A stretch of 64,000 nucleotides of DNA. Source: Thomasclavelia spiroformis. Lineage in GTDB: Bacteria > Bacillota_I > Bacilli_A > Erysipelotrichales > Coprobacillaceae. Position numbers and translations under genes: made by a program. The notes under the pieces are model-generated. The model saw only the letters and a program-made list of their open reading frames with translations, had not been told where the DNA came from and ran no database searches. Each line of letters begins with the position of its first letter. The first letter of the stretch is position 1. The stretch is taken from the NCBI GenBank assembly GCA_016901755.1, contig JACJKV010000001.1, positions 1-64,000 of the forward strand. Reading direction: 5' to 3'. This document shows positions 1 to 7,580 of the stretch, in pieces.

Positions 1-22
1 GTTTCCATAATCTAATTATACC

Positions 23-71
23 AAAAAAGACAATGCCTATCAGTATAATACTGACAACATTGTCTTTTTTT
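23..71. terminator. Bidirectional intrinsic terminator
   Basis: The arms AAAAAAGACAATG and CATTGTCTTTTTT form a perfect stem with an A tract on one side and a T tract on the other. It can stop the leftward aminotransferase operon and any rightward transcript entering from the left. Confidence 0.85.
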
Positions 72-96
72 AGGCCTGTATTAATATTTTATTTCG

Positions 97-1212
97 TTAC
101 AGCCCCTTTTGCTTTATAAGCCATTTTGAAAAAATAAGTAATCCTTGTTTTACAGTTTCTGGATCATTGGCTAAGCCAAATCTTAAATGATATTCTTTAT
201 CAAAGCAAAATCCAGGAACAAAAAATACTCCTGTTTCGTTTTGCAGCTTTTCTGCAAGAACAGATGATGGCATAGGCAAATGATATTTCAAAAAGCAAAC
301 TGTACCAAATTGAGGAATGACACAGCTAACTAATGGGTTTTCTTTTAGCCATTCAGCAAGAAAAGCCTTATTTGTTTCCAGGATATTTCGGTTACGCTGA
401 AGAATGTGTTCATTATTTTCTAAAACAAGACAACTTAGAAAATCGTTTAAAGGACCATTACTGATAATGTGATAGTCTCTTCTTTCATTGATCAGTCGTA
501 TCAGTTCTCTATCCTGAGTCTTGATCCAGCCCATTCTAAGACCAGCGGTCGATAAAACTTTTGATAAACCAGAAGTTGAAATTCCTTTTTCATATATATC
601 ACTGACTGACAGTTCCTGATACAATCCGCGGTAGGATTCATCGACAAAAAGATAGATTCCTTTATCGCGACATAAAGCAACCAGTTCATAAAGCTGTTGA
701 TCGCTTAATGTTGTTCCAGTAGGATTGTTAGGAAGATTCAGGCAGATCATTTTGGTATTGCTTTTGATTAATGAAGCAAAGTCATTAATCGAAGGGATCC
801 ATTGTTTATCTTCTTCTAACTGTACCAGATCCGTTTCAACGCCAAAAGATTCTGGCAGACTGTAAAGCTGCTGATAAGTTGGGGTCATCGAAATGATATG
901 ATCCCCCTGGTCTAGAACCGTCATTAAAACCAGTTCATTAGCACTGATTCCCCCATGACAAATAGCCAGTTCTTCAACGTTCTGTCGCTGATACAATTTC
1001 AAAATACCTTTTTTTAATCTTGTGCTGCCTTCGATTGGTCCATAATCTAAAGTCATATTCATTAACTGTTCAACAAACTGTTCTTTGTTGTTGACAAGTT
1101 CAAAGAGTTCCCTGACCGTAAGCGATTTAGCACATGAATCAGCCAGATTATATGTACAGTTATTTTCGTGAAGCGTCATCCACGTTTCAGTTTCAAAATT
1201 CTGCAGTTTCAT
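97..1212 (-). CDS. PLP-dependent class I/II aminotransferase
   Basis: A fold-type I, PLP-dependent aminotransferase-like protein of 371 residues, close to the usual 370-400. Visible motifs are PNNPTGT at about 161-167, the cofactor-binding Asp in VDESYR near 191, the Schiff-base Lys in TSGLSK (K218) and the Arg in GLRMGW. Its start overlaps the upstream transporter ATPase stop by one base (TAATG), with AAGAAGGT as ribosome site, so it is the last gene of the four-gene operon behind the T-box leader. Because that leader reads as arginine-responsive, the substrate may be arginine or a relative; this is inference. The fold alone could equally serve a general amino acid aminotransferase or a beta-lyase. 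Confidence 0.85.
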   Translation of the reverse strand: MKLQNFETETWMTLHENNCTYNLADSCAKSLTVRELFELVNNKEQFVEQLMNMTLDYGPIEGSTRLKKGILKLYQRQNVEELAICHGGISANELVLMTVLDQGDHIISMTPTYQQLYSLPESFGVETDLVQLEEDKQWIPSINDFASLIKSNTKMICLNLPNNPTGTTLSDQQLYELVALCRDKGIYLFVDESYRGLYQELSVSDIYEKGISTSGLSKVLSTAGLRMGWIKTQDRELIRLINERRDYHIISNGPLNDFLSCLVLENNEHILQRNRNILETNKAFLAEWLKENPLVSCVIPQFGTVCFLKYHLPMPSSVLAEKLQNETGVFFVPGFCFDKEYHLRFGLANDPETVKQGLLIFSKWLIKQKGL

Positions 1213-1940
1213 TAATGCATGACCTTCTTTAGAAAATCCTGTGCTCTTTCAGAATGTGGATGCTGGAAAAATGCTTCAGATTCGTTTTCTTCAATTATTT
1301 TACCGGCTTCCAAGAAAATAACACGATCGGCAACTGTTCGAGCAAATCCCATTTCATGGGTCACGACGATCATGGTCATACCTTCTTTGGCTAGCTGCTG
1401 CATAACTTCCAGAACTTCAATGACCATTTCCGGATCCAAGGCACTGGTTGGTTCATCGAAAAGCATAACTTCAGGATTCATGCATAAAGCACGTGCAATA
1501 GCGACCCTTTGTTTTTGTCCGCCTGAAAGTTTATTTGGATATTCATTTTGCTTATCTAACAGACCGACACGATTCAGGTACATTTTTGCTACATCTACAG
1601 CTTCTTTTTCATCTCTTTTAAGAACCTGAATCTGTGCTAATGTCAGATTGTCTAGAACCGTCATGTGAGGAAATAAATTGAAATGCTGGAAAACAAATCC
1701 CATCTTTCCTCTTAACTGTTTGTAATGAACTTTATCATTTTCATTGAATTCAATACCGTCAATATATATTTTTCCCTGTTCTGGAATTTCCAGCCCACTG
1801 ATACAGCGAAGAACAGTACTTTTACCCGAACCAGAAGGTCCAATCAAAGCAACAATTTCACCTTTTTTAATTTCCAATGAAACATCGTCAACAGCTGTCA
1901 GATTTTCAAATTGTTTTACAATATGTTCTACTTTAATCAC
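1212..1940 (-). CDS. Amino-acid ABC transporter ATP-binding protein (GlnQ/ArtM type)
   Basis: The nucleotide-binding subunit of a polar or basic amino-acid uptake system, 242 residues as usual for GlnQ/ArtM. It shows Walker [10 protein letters not shown] near 34-42, the Q-loop in FVFQHFN, signature LSGGQKQR, Walker [15 protein letters not shown] and the H-loop His in VVTHEMG. It appears to start at GTG, overlapping the permease stop by 8 bases, which implies translational coupling. It acts on the inner face of the membrane with the permease at 1933-2613 and the lipoprotein at 2615-3361. Confidence 0.95.
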   Translation of the reverse strand: MIKVEHIVKQFENLTAVDDVSLEIKKGEIVALIGPSGSGKSTVLRCISGLEIPEQGKIYIDGIEFNENDKVHYKQLRGKMGFVFQHFNLFPHMTVLDNLTLAQIQVLKRDEKEAVDVAKMYLNRVGLLDKQNEYPNKLSGGQKQRVAIARALCMNPEVMLFDEPTSALDPEMVIEVLEVMQQLAKEGMTMIVVTHEMGFARTVADRVIFLEAGKIIEENESEAFFQHPHSERAQDFLKKVMH

Positions 1941-2613
1941 TTTGAGCCAGCTTCCTTTCTAATTTTCTTGCAATATACGATGTCAGTAAAGTCATGATCA
2001 GATAAAAGACACCAGCTACGGTTAAAGGTGGTATCAGATTAAAGGTATTGGAACCTAAAATCTGTGCTGAATACAGCAATTCTGTTGCACCTAACACCGA
2101 AATCAATGAAGAATCTTTGATCAGGGTTATAAACTCACTGACAATAGGTGGCACGATTCTTTTAAAAGCCTGTGGCAGAATAACCAGTTTCATCATCTGA
2201 CCATAATCCAGTCCTAATACCTTACAGGCTTCCCATTGTCCTTTATCAACTCCCAGAATTCCACTTCTGATTAACTCCGTAGAATAAGCTCCGCTGTTAA
2301 TTGACATCGCTACTGCCCCAACAATATAAGGATCAGGAATAAAACGCGTTCCAGTAAATGATCTCATCATCAAAGGAAAAGCAATATACAGAAATAAAAT
2401 CTGCAGTAACATTGGTGTTCCTCGGATCACTTCTACATAAACATTACCAATGATTCTTAAAAAGCGGTTTTTTGAGATTTTAGCTGCAGCTCCCAGAATT
2501 CCAAAAATCAATCCAAAAAATAAAGCACAAGTGGCCAGTATCAAAGATTTGCCAGCCCCTTGTAATAAAAATATAATATTTTCGTAAGTTAAAAACTCAA
2601 TTAATGCGTTCAC
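1933..2613 (-). CDS. Amino-acid ABC transporter permease (HisM/GlnP family)
   Basis: An integral membrane permease of 226 residues with about five hydrophobic segments. It has the EAA-type cytoplasmic loop ([18 protein letters not shown] onward) that docks the ATPase, and the family motif [12 protein letters not shown] near residues 60-71. It appears to start at GTG immediately after the stop of the binding-protein gene, inside one operon. Only one permease is present, so it would have to form a homodimer. Substrate specificity cannot be read from the protein; the upstream T-box suggests arginine. Confidence 0.94.
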   Translation of the reverse strand: MNALIEFLTYENIIFLLQGAGKSLILATCALFFGLIFGILGAAAKISKNRFLRIIGNVYVEVIRGTPMLLQILFLYIAFPLMMRSFTGTRFIPDPYIVGAVAMSINSGAYSTELIRSGILGVDKGQWEACKVLGLDYGQMMKLVILPQAFKRIVPPIVSEFITLIKDSSLISVLGATELLYSAQILGSNTFNLIPPLTVAGVFYLIMTLLTSYIARKLERKLAQSD

Positions 2614-2614
2614 A

Positions 2615-3361
2615 TTAAGCTCCCCATTTTTCTTTTAATTCTGTATATTTGTCAGATTTGATAAATTCTTTAAGAGCTTTATTAACATCATTCATTAAAT
2701 CTTCATTTCCTTTTTTAGCAAGAATCAGATTTTCTTCTTCTAATAAGGCTTCATCGATCATTCTGTATTTAGAATCTTTAGCATAGTTTTTAGCTACCGC
2801 TTCATCTAAAATAACAGCATCGATCCCACCAGAATTTAATGTTTCAACTAATACTTTAACATCTTTTACAGCTTTTACATTTGCACCGTTGATATCATTA
2901 GCACATTCTTCACCAGTAGAAGATAATTGTGCACCAATGTTTTTTCCTTCCAGATCAGCAACAGTTTGAATAGCACTGTCAGCAGCCACTAAAGCAACCT
3001 GTTTAGAATCATTGTATTTTTCAGACCAGATAACATTTTCCCAGTCTTTATGGTATGTAAATCCAGAAATTCCTAAATCAATCTGATCAGAGTTGATACT
3101 TGTTGAAATAGTATCGAATGACATCTGTTTAAATTCATATTCATAATTACCACCATTGTCATTCATGATCTTAAATAATTCTTTTGTCATATCAACGTCA
3201 AAACCAACCATTTCATCTCCATCTAAAGATTCAAATGGTGGATAATCAGGAGAAATTCCAATCAGAATTGTCTGTTTGTCTGAATCACCACTTCCTGAAC
3301 ATCCCGCTACCGTAAATACCATCATGGCAGCTAACATTAATTTTAATATTTTTTTCATCAT
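2615..3361 (-). CDS. Amino-acid ABC transporter substrate-binding lipoprotein
   Basis: The extracellular solute-binding protein (SBP_bac_3 family) that delivers the amino acid to the permease, 248 residues. The N-terminus is a lipoprotein signal peptide: a Lys-rich start, a hydrophobic stretch and the lipobox VAGC with the lipidated Cys near residue 21. The mature part begins with ILIGISPDYPPFE, followed by GFDVDMTKEL, both typical of family 3 binding proteins. It is the first gene after the T-box leader, so its transcription depends on read-through of that leader's terminator. Confidence 0.94.
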   Translation of the reverse strand: MMKKILKLMLAAMMVFTVAGCSGSGDSDKQTILIGISPDYPPFESLDGDEMVGFDVDMTKELFKIMNDNGGNYEYEFKQMSFDTISTSINSDQIDLGISGFTYHKDWENVIWSEKYNDSKQVALVAADSAIQTVADLEGKNIGAQLSSTGEECANDINGANVKAVKDVKVLVETLNSGGIDAVILDEAVAKNYAKDSKYRMIDEALLEEENLILAKKGNEDLMNDVNKALKEFIKSDKYTELKEKWGA

Positions 3362-3385
3362 ATACCCCTCTTTCTGCTACTCAAT

Positions 3386-3622
3386 AAAAAACGTCCCTTA
3401 GCTTTGCTAAGAGACGAAAATATCCGCGGTACCACTCTTGTTAATATGTCAAACATATTCCCTCTTGCTGGTAAAGTCAGCGTACTGACCATGCTACTTA
3501 TGTTCACATGATCCTCTCCAAAGTGCGGTTCATTAAAACCTGCATATCGAACTTCCACCATCTTCGACTCGCTATATTGAAAGTTTTAACTACTCTCTTT
3601 TTCATTGAGTTTAATTTTCTAT
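3386..3622 (-). promoter_or_regulatory. T-box leader, specifier reads CGC (arginine)
   Basis: On the minus strand the leader contains the T-box sequence GAGTGGTACCGCG (3422-3435 region), followed by a terminator whose arms (CGTC-CTTAGC class) close on TTTTTT at 3386-3416. Stem I closes as GTTAAAAC with GTTTTAAT. The loop-E half AGTA precedes it, and GAA-C-CGC-A-CTTTGGAG follows it. That layout matches the alanine T-box of this window, where GAA-A-GCT-A-CTTTGGAG carries the alanine codon. CGC therefore sits in the specifier position, giving arginine. Uncharged tRNA-Arg would favour antitermination of the transporter operon. The T-box call is firm; the codon assignment is good. Confidence 0.9.
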
Positions 3623-3628
3623 ACAATC

Positions 3629-3656
3629 ATTATAAATATTCTTTGCCTGTTGTCAA
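3629..3656 (-). promoter_or_regulatory. Sigma-A promoter of the T-box/transporter operon
   Basis: The minus strand has TTGACA (3651-3656), a 16-base spacer and TATAAT (3629-3634), a consensus vegetative promoter. Transcription would start near 3622, at the 5' end of the T-box leader. Confidence 0.85.
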
Positions 3657-3670
3657 TAAAAAATAGAATT

Positions 3671-3916
3671 TTAAAATATTTTATTATTTACTTTATCTAA
3701 AAATCCTGCTACTTCTTCTAATGGTTCATTGACTTCTTCCAGCGAGTACAGCAGTTCATCCAGCTGTTCATTAGTTTCCTGCAGCTTTTTGATATTTTCA
3801 CTATAAGCCTTTCTGCTTTTCTTTTTGATATCATTGCTTTTAATAATGAAAAAAAGACCCAATGATAAGAAAGCAAATATTCCTGTAAATATTAAAATAT
3901 ACTGTATAATCTCCAT
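3671..3916 (-). CDS. Small membrane-anchored coiled-coil protein
   Basis: An 81-residue protein of no family I recognise. One hydrophobic helix covers about residues 4-24 (ILIFTGIFAFLSLGLFFII). A charged heptad-like segment follows (about 30-75) rich in Leu, Glu and Asn, suggesting a cytoplasmic coiled coil. The start was placed at ATG 3916 because AAAGGAGC lies 5 bases upstream; longer readings would run into the HAD gene. It is the last gene of the exporter/HAD operon. No function is claimed. Confidence 0.75.
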   Translation of the reverse strand: MEIIQYILIFTGIFAFLSLGLFFIIKSNDIKKKSRKAYSENIKKLQETNEQLDELLYSLEEVNEPLEEVAGFLDKVNNKIF

Positions 3917-3926
3917 AATAGCTCCT

Positions 3927-4688
3927 TTAGATCCAACCAAAATACTGACAGGCGTATTCGATACCGTCATCATCATTTCTTTTGGTAACAAAATCAGCAA
4001 TATCCTTAATTTCCTGACTGGCATTCCCCATAGCAATACCTAATGGGGCCTGTTTGATCATTGAATAATCGTTATGCCCATCACCAAAAACAACAATATC
4101 TTTTTCATGACCGCCCATGATTTTGATCATTTCTAATATACCTTTATACTTTTCAGTAGGTTCAATAATGATCTGGTCAGAAACGTATCTCATATAATCA
4201 AGTTTATCCAGTTTTAAGGTTTTTTCTTCTTCTTTTGAAAGATAAATAAATATTTTATAGATTGCATCTACCTGATGAAAATCAAGATTTTCATCAACAA
4301 TAGTTTTAACATGGATTGAATAGTTTTCTATTTCATGGCGATTTGAATAAAGAATATTTTCATTGCCAATGGATACGGCATAGGGATAATGATAATGAAT
4401 ACAGTCATCTATGACCTGATTGGCTTCATTAAAATCTAATGGTCTGATATACAGCAGTTTTCCATCGACAGTTAAACCATTACCGCCATCACTCACCATA
4501 TGTTTGATTTTTGCAGTTCTGGCAAAATCAATAGCCATCCATTGTGCTCTGCCTGTTGCAATAGCTACAAAATGTCCGTTTTTCCTTAACTGGTCCAAAG
4601 TACGATATGTACTTTCTAATATTTTACCACCTGGATTGTCATCCGTCAAAGTACCGTCAATGTCAAAAAAAATAAATTTGCGATTCAT
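3927..4688 (-). CDS. Cof-type HAD-superfamily phosphatase
   Basis: A cytoplasmic haloacid-dehalogenase phosphatase of the Cof/YidA class, 253 residues. The catalytic motif DIDGTLTDD is at about 8-16, the C2 cap follows, motif III Lys is in TEKYKGILEM, and motif IV is VVFGDGHNDYSM, followed by MGNAS. The start is ATG 4688 with AGGGGG 7 bases upstream. It follows the ABC exporter gene by 4 bases, so both are in one operon. Family members dephosphorylate sugar phosphates or flavin phosphates; the substrate here is unknown. Confidence 0.9.
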   Translation of the reverse strand: MNRKFIFFDIDGTLTDDNPGGKILESTYRTLDQLRKNGHFVAIATGRAQWMAIDFARTAKIKHMVSDGGNGLTVDGKLLYIRPLDFNEANQVIDDCIHYHYPYAVSIGNENILYSNRHEIENYSIHVKTIVDENLDFHQVDAIYKIFIYLSKEEEKTLKLDKLDYMRYVSDQIIIEPTEKYKGILEMIKIMGGHEKDIVVFGDGHNDYSMIKQAPLGIAMGNASQEIKDIADFVTKRNDDDGIEYACQYFGWI

Positions 4689-4692
4689 TTTA

Positions 4693-6447
4693 TTACCCCC
4701 TGTCATTTTCATTATTCTTATGAAACTGCATATTATAAAAATAAGCATACTGTCCATTGACAGACATAAGCTGTTCATGAGTTCCCTGTTCACTAATACC
4801 ATTTTCAGTTAAAACACAAATGTGTTTGGCATTGCGAATCGTAGAGAGACGATGAGCTATCACAAACGTTGTTCTTTTTTGAGCCAGTCTTTCTAAGGAA
4901 CGCTGTACGATTTCTTCACTTTCATTATCTAATGCGCTTGTTGCTTCATCAAAAATCAGGATTGGTGGATTTTTCAAAAAGACTCGTGCAATTGATATGC
5001 GCTGTTTTTGTCCCCCTGATAGCTTAATCCCTCTTTGTCCACAGTCAGTTTCATAACCATGCTCTAATTCCATGATAAAATCATGGGCATTAGCTTTTTT
5101 TGCGGCAGCTATGACTTCTTCATCACTGGCATCGAGTCGACCATAACGAATATTATCCATGATCGAACCGGTAAACAGATAAACATCCTGCTGTACGATA
5201 CCAATTTGCTGGCGCAGTGAATCCTGCGTAAAATGACGGATATCTATACCATCAATAGTAATTTTGCCTTCGCTAACATCATAGAAACGAGGAAGAAGTG
5301 AGCAGATCGTTGTTTTACCAACACCAGATGATCCAACAAAAGCAACATAATCTCCAGCATGCACTGTAAGATCGATGTGTTTTAAAACATAAGGCAAGGC
5401 CTGACCATAACGGAATCCTACATCATGAAAAGTGATATCATGATCAATGCCCTTAAGTACTATTGCATCTTTTTCATCTTTAATATCCGGCTCGATTTCC
5501 ATGACTTCCATGAATCTTTCAAATCCGGTTATTCCTTCCTGAAACTGTTCTGTGAAATTTAACAGTTTTTTTACTGGGTCGATCAGATTTGTAATATAAA
5601 GCAGGAAAGCTATCAGATCAGGAATATCGATACTGTTAAATGAAATAAATAATGCACCAAAAAAGATAACTGCTACAGTAATCAGACTGGTAAACATGGT
5701 GAGCCCGGCATGATAGCCACCCATATAACGATAACTGCTTTTTTTGCTGGCAACATAGTTGGCATTTTCCTGGTCAAAACGCACCAGTTCTTCATTTTCA
5801 TTAGCAAAGCTTTTCACTACGCGAATTCCCGAAAGATTGTCTTCAATGCGTTCATTAATATCACCGATTCTTTCACGATTGCGTTTATAGGCTTTTTTCA
5901 TTTTGACATTATATTTCCATGCAAAAAGAAACATAAATGGCAATATAGCAAATAAGATCAGCGTCAATCTGATATTGATCAGTGAAAGCAAAATAAATGC
6001 CCCTATAAATTTTATGGCAGAAATAACGATATCTTCAGGTCCATGATGATAAAGCTCAGTTAAAGAAAAGAGATCGTTAGTTAGTCTCGACATAAGCTGA
6101 CCTGTATTATGATCATCATAAAAGCGAAAAGATAGTTTCTGATAATGCATGAACAGTTCATTACGCAAGTCTCTTTCCATATAGACACCCATAACATGGC
6201 CCATATAGCCAATAAAATAATTACAGATGTATTCAATTGCAATCAAAACCAGCATAAAAATTCCAATCATATAAATCAGATGAATTTCAGGATCTTTGCT
6301 GGTGAGAATCGTTCCCGTAATATATCTGGTCAGGATTGGATAAACCAGAGTAATTGCTGAAGCTATGGTTGCACATAGCATATCTTTCATAAATAAGATT
6401 TTATAAGGTTTATAGTAGGAAAAAAATTTTTTCCATCTGCCTTTCAT
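4693..6447 (-). CDS. ABC exporter, fused membrane and ATPase domains (MdlB/MsbA type)
   Basis: A half-size exporter of 584 residues that would dimerise in the membrane. The N-terminal half holds about six transmembrane helices (residues 15-310). The C-terminal ATPase has Walker A VGSSGVGKTT, the Q-loop in IGIVQQDV, signature LSGGQKQR, Walker B ILIFDEATSALD and the H-loop His in VIAHRLS. The start is ATG 6447, with GGAG 8 bases upstream; an earlier in-frame GTG would overlap that site. The family exports lipids, peptides or drugs; no substrate is evident here. Confidence 0.92.
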   Translation of the reverse strand: MKGRWKKFFSYYKPYKILFMKDMLCATIASAITLVYPILTRYITGTILTSKDPEIHLIYMIGIFMLVLIAIEYICNYFIGYMGHVMGVYMERDLRNELFMHYQKLSFRFYDDHNTGQLMSRLTNDLFSLTELYHHGPEDIVISAIKFIGAFILLSLINIRLTLILFAILPFMFLFAWKYNVKMKKAYKRNRERIGDINERIEDNLSGIRVVKSFANENEELVRFDQENANYVASKKSSYRYMGGYHAGLTMFTSLITVAVIFFGALFISFNSIDIPDLIAFLLYITNLIDPVKKLLNFTEQFQEGITGFERFMEVMEIEPDIKDEKDAIVLKGIDHDITFHDVGFRYGQALPYVLKHIDLTVHAGDYVAFVGSSGVGKTTICSLLPRFYDVSEGKITIDGIDIRHFTQDSLRQQIGIVQQDVYLFTGSIMDNIRYGRLDASDEEVIAAAKKANAHDFIMELEHGYETDCGQRGIKLSGGQKQRISIARVFLKNPPILIFDEATSALDNESEEIVQRSLERLAQKRTTFVIAHRLSTIRNAKHICVLTENGISEQGTHEQLMSVNGQYAYFYNMQFHKNNENDRG

Positions 6448-6542
6448 ATAAATCACTCCTTTAAAATATATTTTTACAAAGAAATTCTATTTTGTCACTG
6501 ATTTTCATAATTAGAAAGCTTTTATAAAACGGAGGTAACTAA

Positions 6543-7484
6543 ATGCAACTTGCTGATATCAGCTGGACGACGATCGTCACGGGACTTAGTCTGTTTCTTT
6601 TTGGTATCGACTATTTGAGCAATGGATTAAAAAACATCTCCCAAAACAGATGGCATCATATAATAGCCAAAGCAACATCTCATCCCATCAAAAGTATTCT
6701 CATTGGCTGTTTCGTGACCTGTCTGATCCAGTCTAGTTCCGCAACAACGGCTATGACCATTGCTTTGATTCGCAGTCGTGTCATGACTTTTAAACAGTCA
6801 ACAGGTATCATCATGGGTGCCAATATCGGCACGACGATGACAGCTTTTATCGTTGGCTTAAATATATCACAATATGCTGTATATTTTATCATAGCAGGAG
6901 TTGTGCTGTCACTGCTTAAAAAGAAGCAGTTTTGCGGTCAGATTCTTTTTGGTGTTGGCTGTCTGTTTTATGGCCTGGAACTGATGAACATACATTTACA
7001 GCAGCTAAGTCAGATTGATACTGTCAATCAGCTGATCAATCAGGCTTTAACCCCACTGACCGCTTTTATGACAGGGATTATCATTACTGGTCTGATTCAG
7101 TCCTCAAGTGCGTTTATTGCCATTGTCCAGCAGCTCTATGCTGTTTCAGCTATTCCCCTTTATCTGGCCATTCCATTTTTGCTGGGATCTAACATTGGTA
7201 CGACCGTCACTGCTGTTATTGCTTCATTTAAAGGTCATTATCATGAAAAACAGGCCGCACTATTTCATGTTTTCTTTAATCTTGCTGGCAGTCTGGTTTT
7301 TATGTTAGGTCTTAATGTTTTTTATCGGCTAATATTATTTCTGTCTTTGGATACTATGTTAAAACCAGCAATGTTATTAGCGTGTATCCATGGCTTTTTT
7401 AATCTTGTAACTACGATCATGATCTATCCTTTGATTGATACGATGACTAGAATCATACAGAAAATAATCCCAAATCAGGATTAA
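6543..7484 (+). CDS. Na/Pi cotransporter family protein lacking a PhoU domain
   Basis: A membrane protein of 313 residues with two inverted PNaS (Na+/phosphate symporter) repeats. The hallmark QSSSATT occurs in the first (near 61-67) and QSSSAFIAI in the second (near 182-190). GANIGTT and GSNIGTT recur at matching places. It ends after the second repeat, without the PhoU-like tail of its neighbour at 7581-9260, with which it shares the N-terminal motif LFLFGIDYLSNGLK. The start follows GGAGGT by 6 bases. It probably moves phosphate or another anion with sodium. Confidence 0.9.
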   Translation: MQLADISWTTIVTGLSLFLFGIDYLSNGLKNISQNRWHHIIAKATSHPIKSILIGCFVTCLIQSSSATTAMTIALIRSRVMTFKQSTGIIMGANIGTTMTAFIVGLNISQYAVYFIIAGVVLSLLKKKQFCGQILFGVGCLFYGLELMNIHLQQLSQIDTVNQLINQALTPLTAFMTGIIITGLIQSSSAFIAIVQQLYAVSAIPLYLAIPFLLGSNIGTTVTAVIASFKGHYHEKQAALFHVFFNLAGSLVFMLGLNVFYRLILFLSLDTMLKPAMLLACIHGFFNLVTTIMIYPLIDTMTRIIQKIIPNQD

Positions 7485-7508
7485 ATGAAATTTTTCACAA
7501 AAATAATG

Positions 7509-7561
7509 TTAATTTTTCTTAACACTTATTTACATTCTCTTAACATTTCTATATATTTACA
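7509..7561 (+). promoter_or_regulatory. Pho-box-like direct repeats upstream of the Na/Pi-PhoU gene
   Basis: Direct repeats TTAATT (7509), TTAACA (7519), TTTACA (7529) and TTAACA (7540) recur every 10-11 bases. Another TTTACA lies at 7556 and a possible -10 (TATATT) at 7552-7557. PhoP of Bacillus binds TT(A/C/T)A(C/T)A repeats spaced by about 5 bases, so this is a candidate phosphate-starvation control site. No phoPR genes are in the window. Confidence 0.6.
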
Positions 7562-7580
7562 TTTGTAGGAGAGTGATTTT

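Noticed and set aside
3358-3561. A 67-codon minus-strand frame inside the T-box leader.
   Set aside because: It overlaps conserved RNA structure, including the T-box and terminator, and lacks a ribosome site; the region is a leader RNA.
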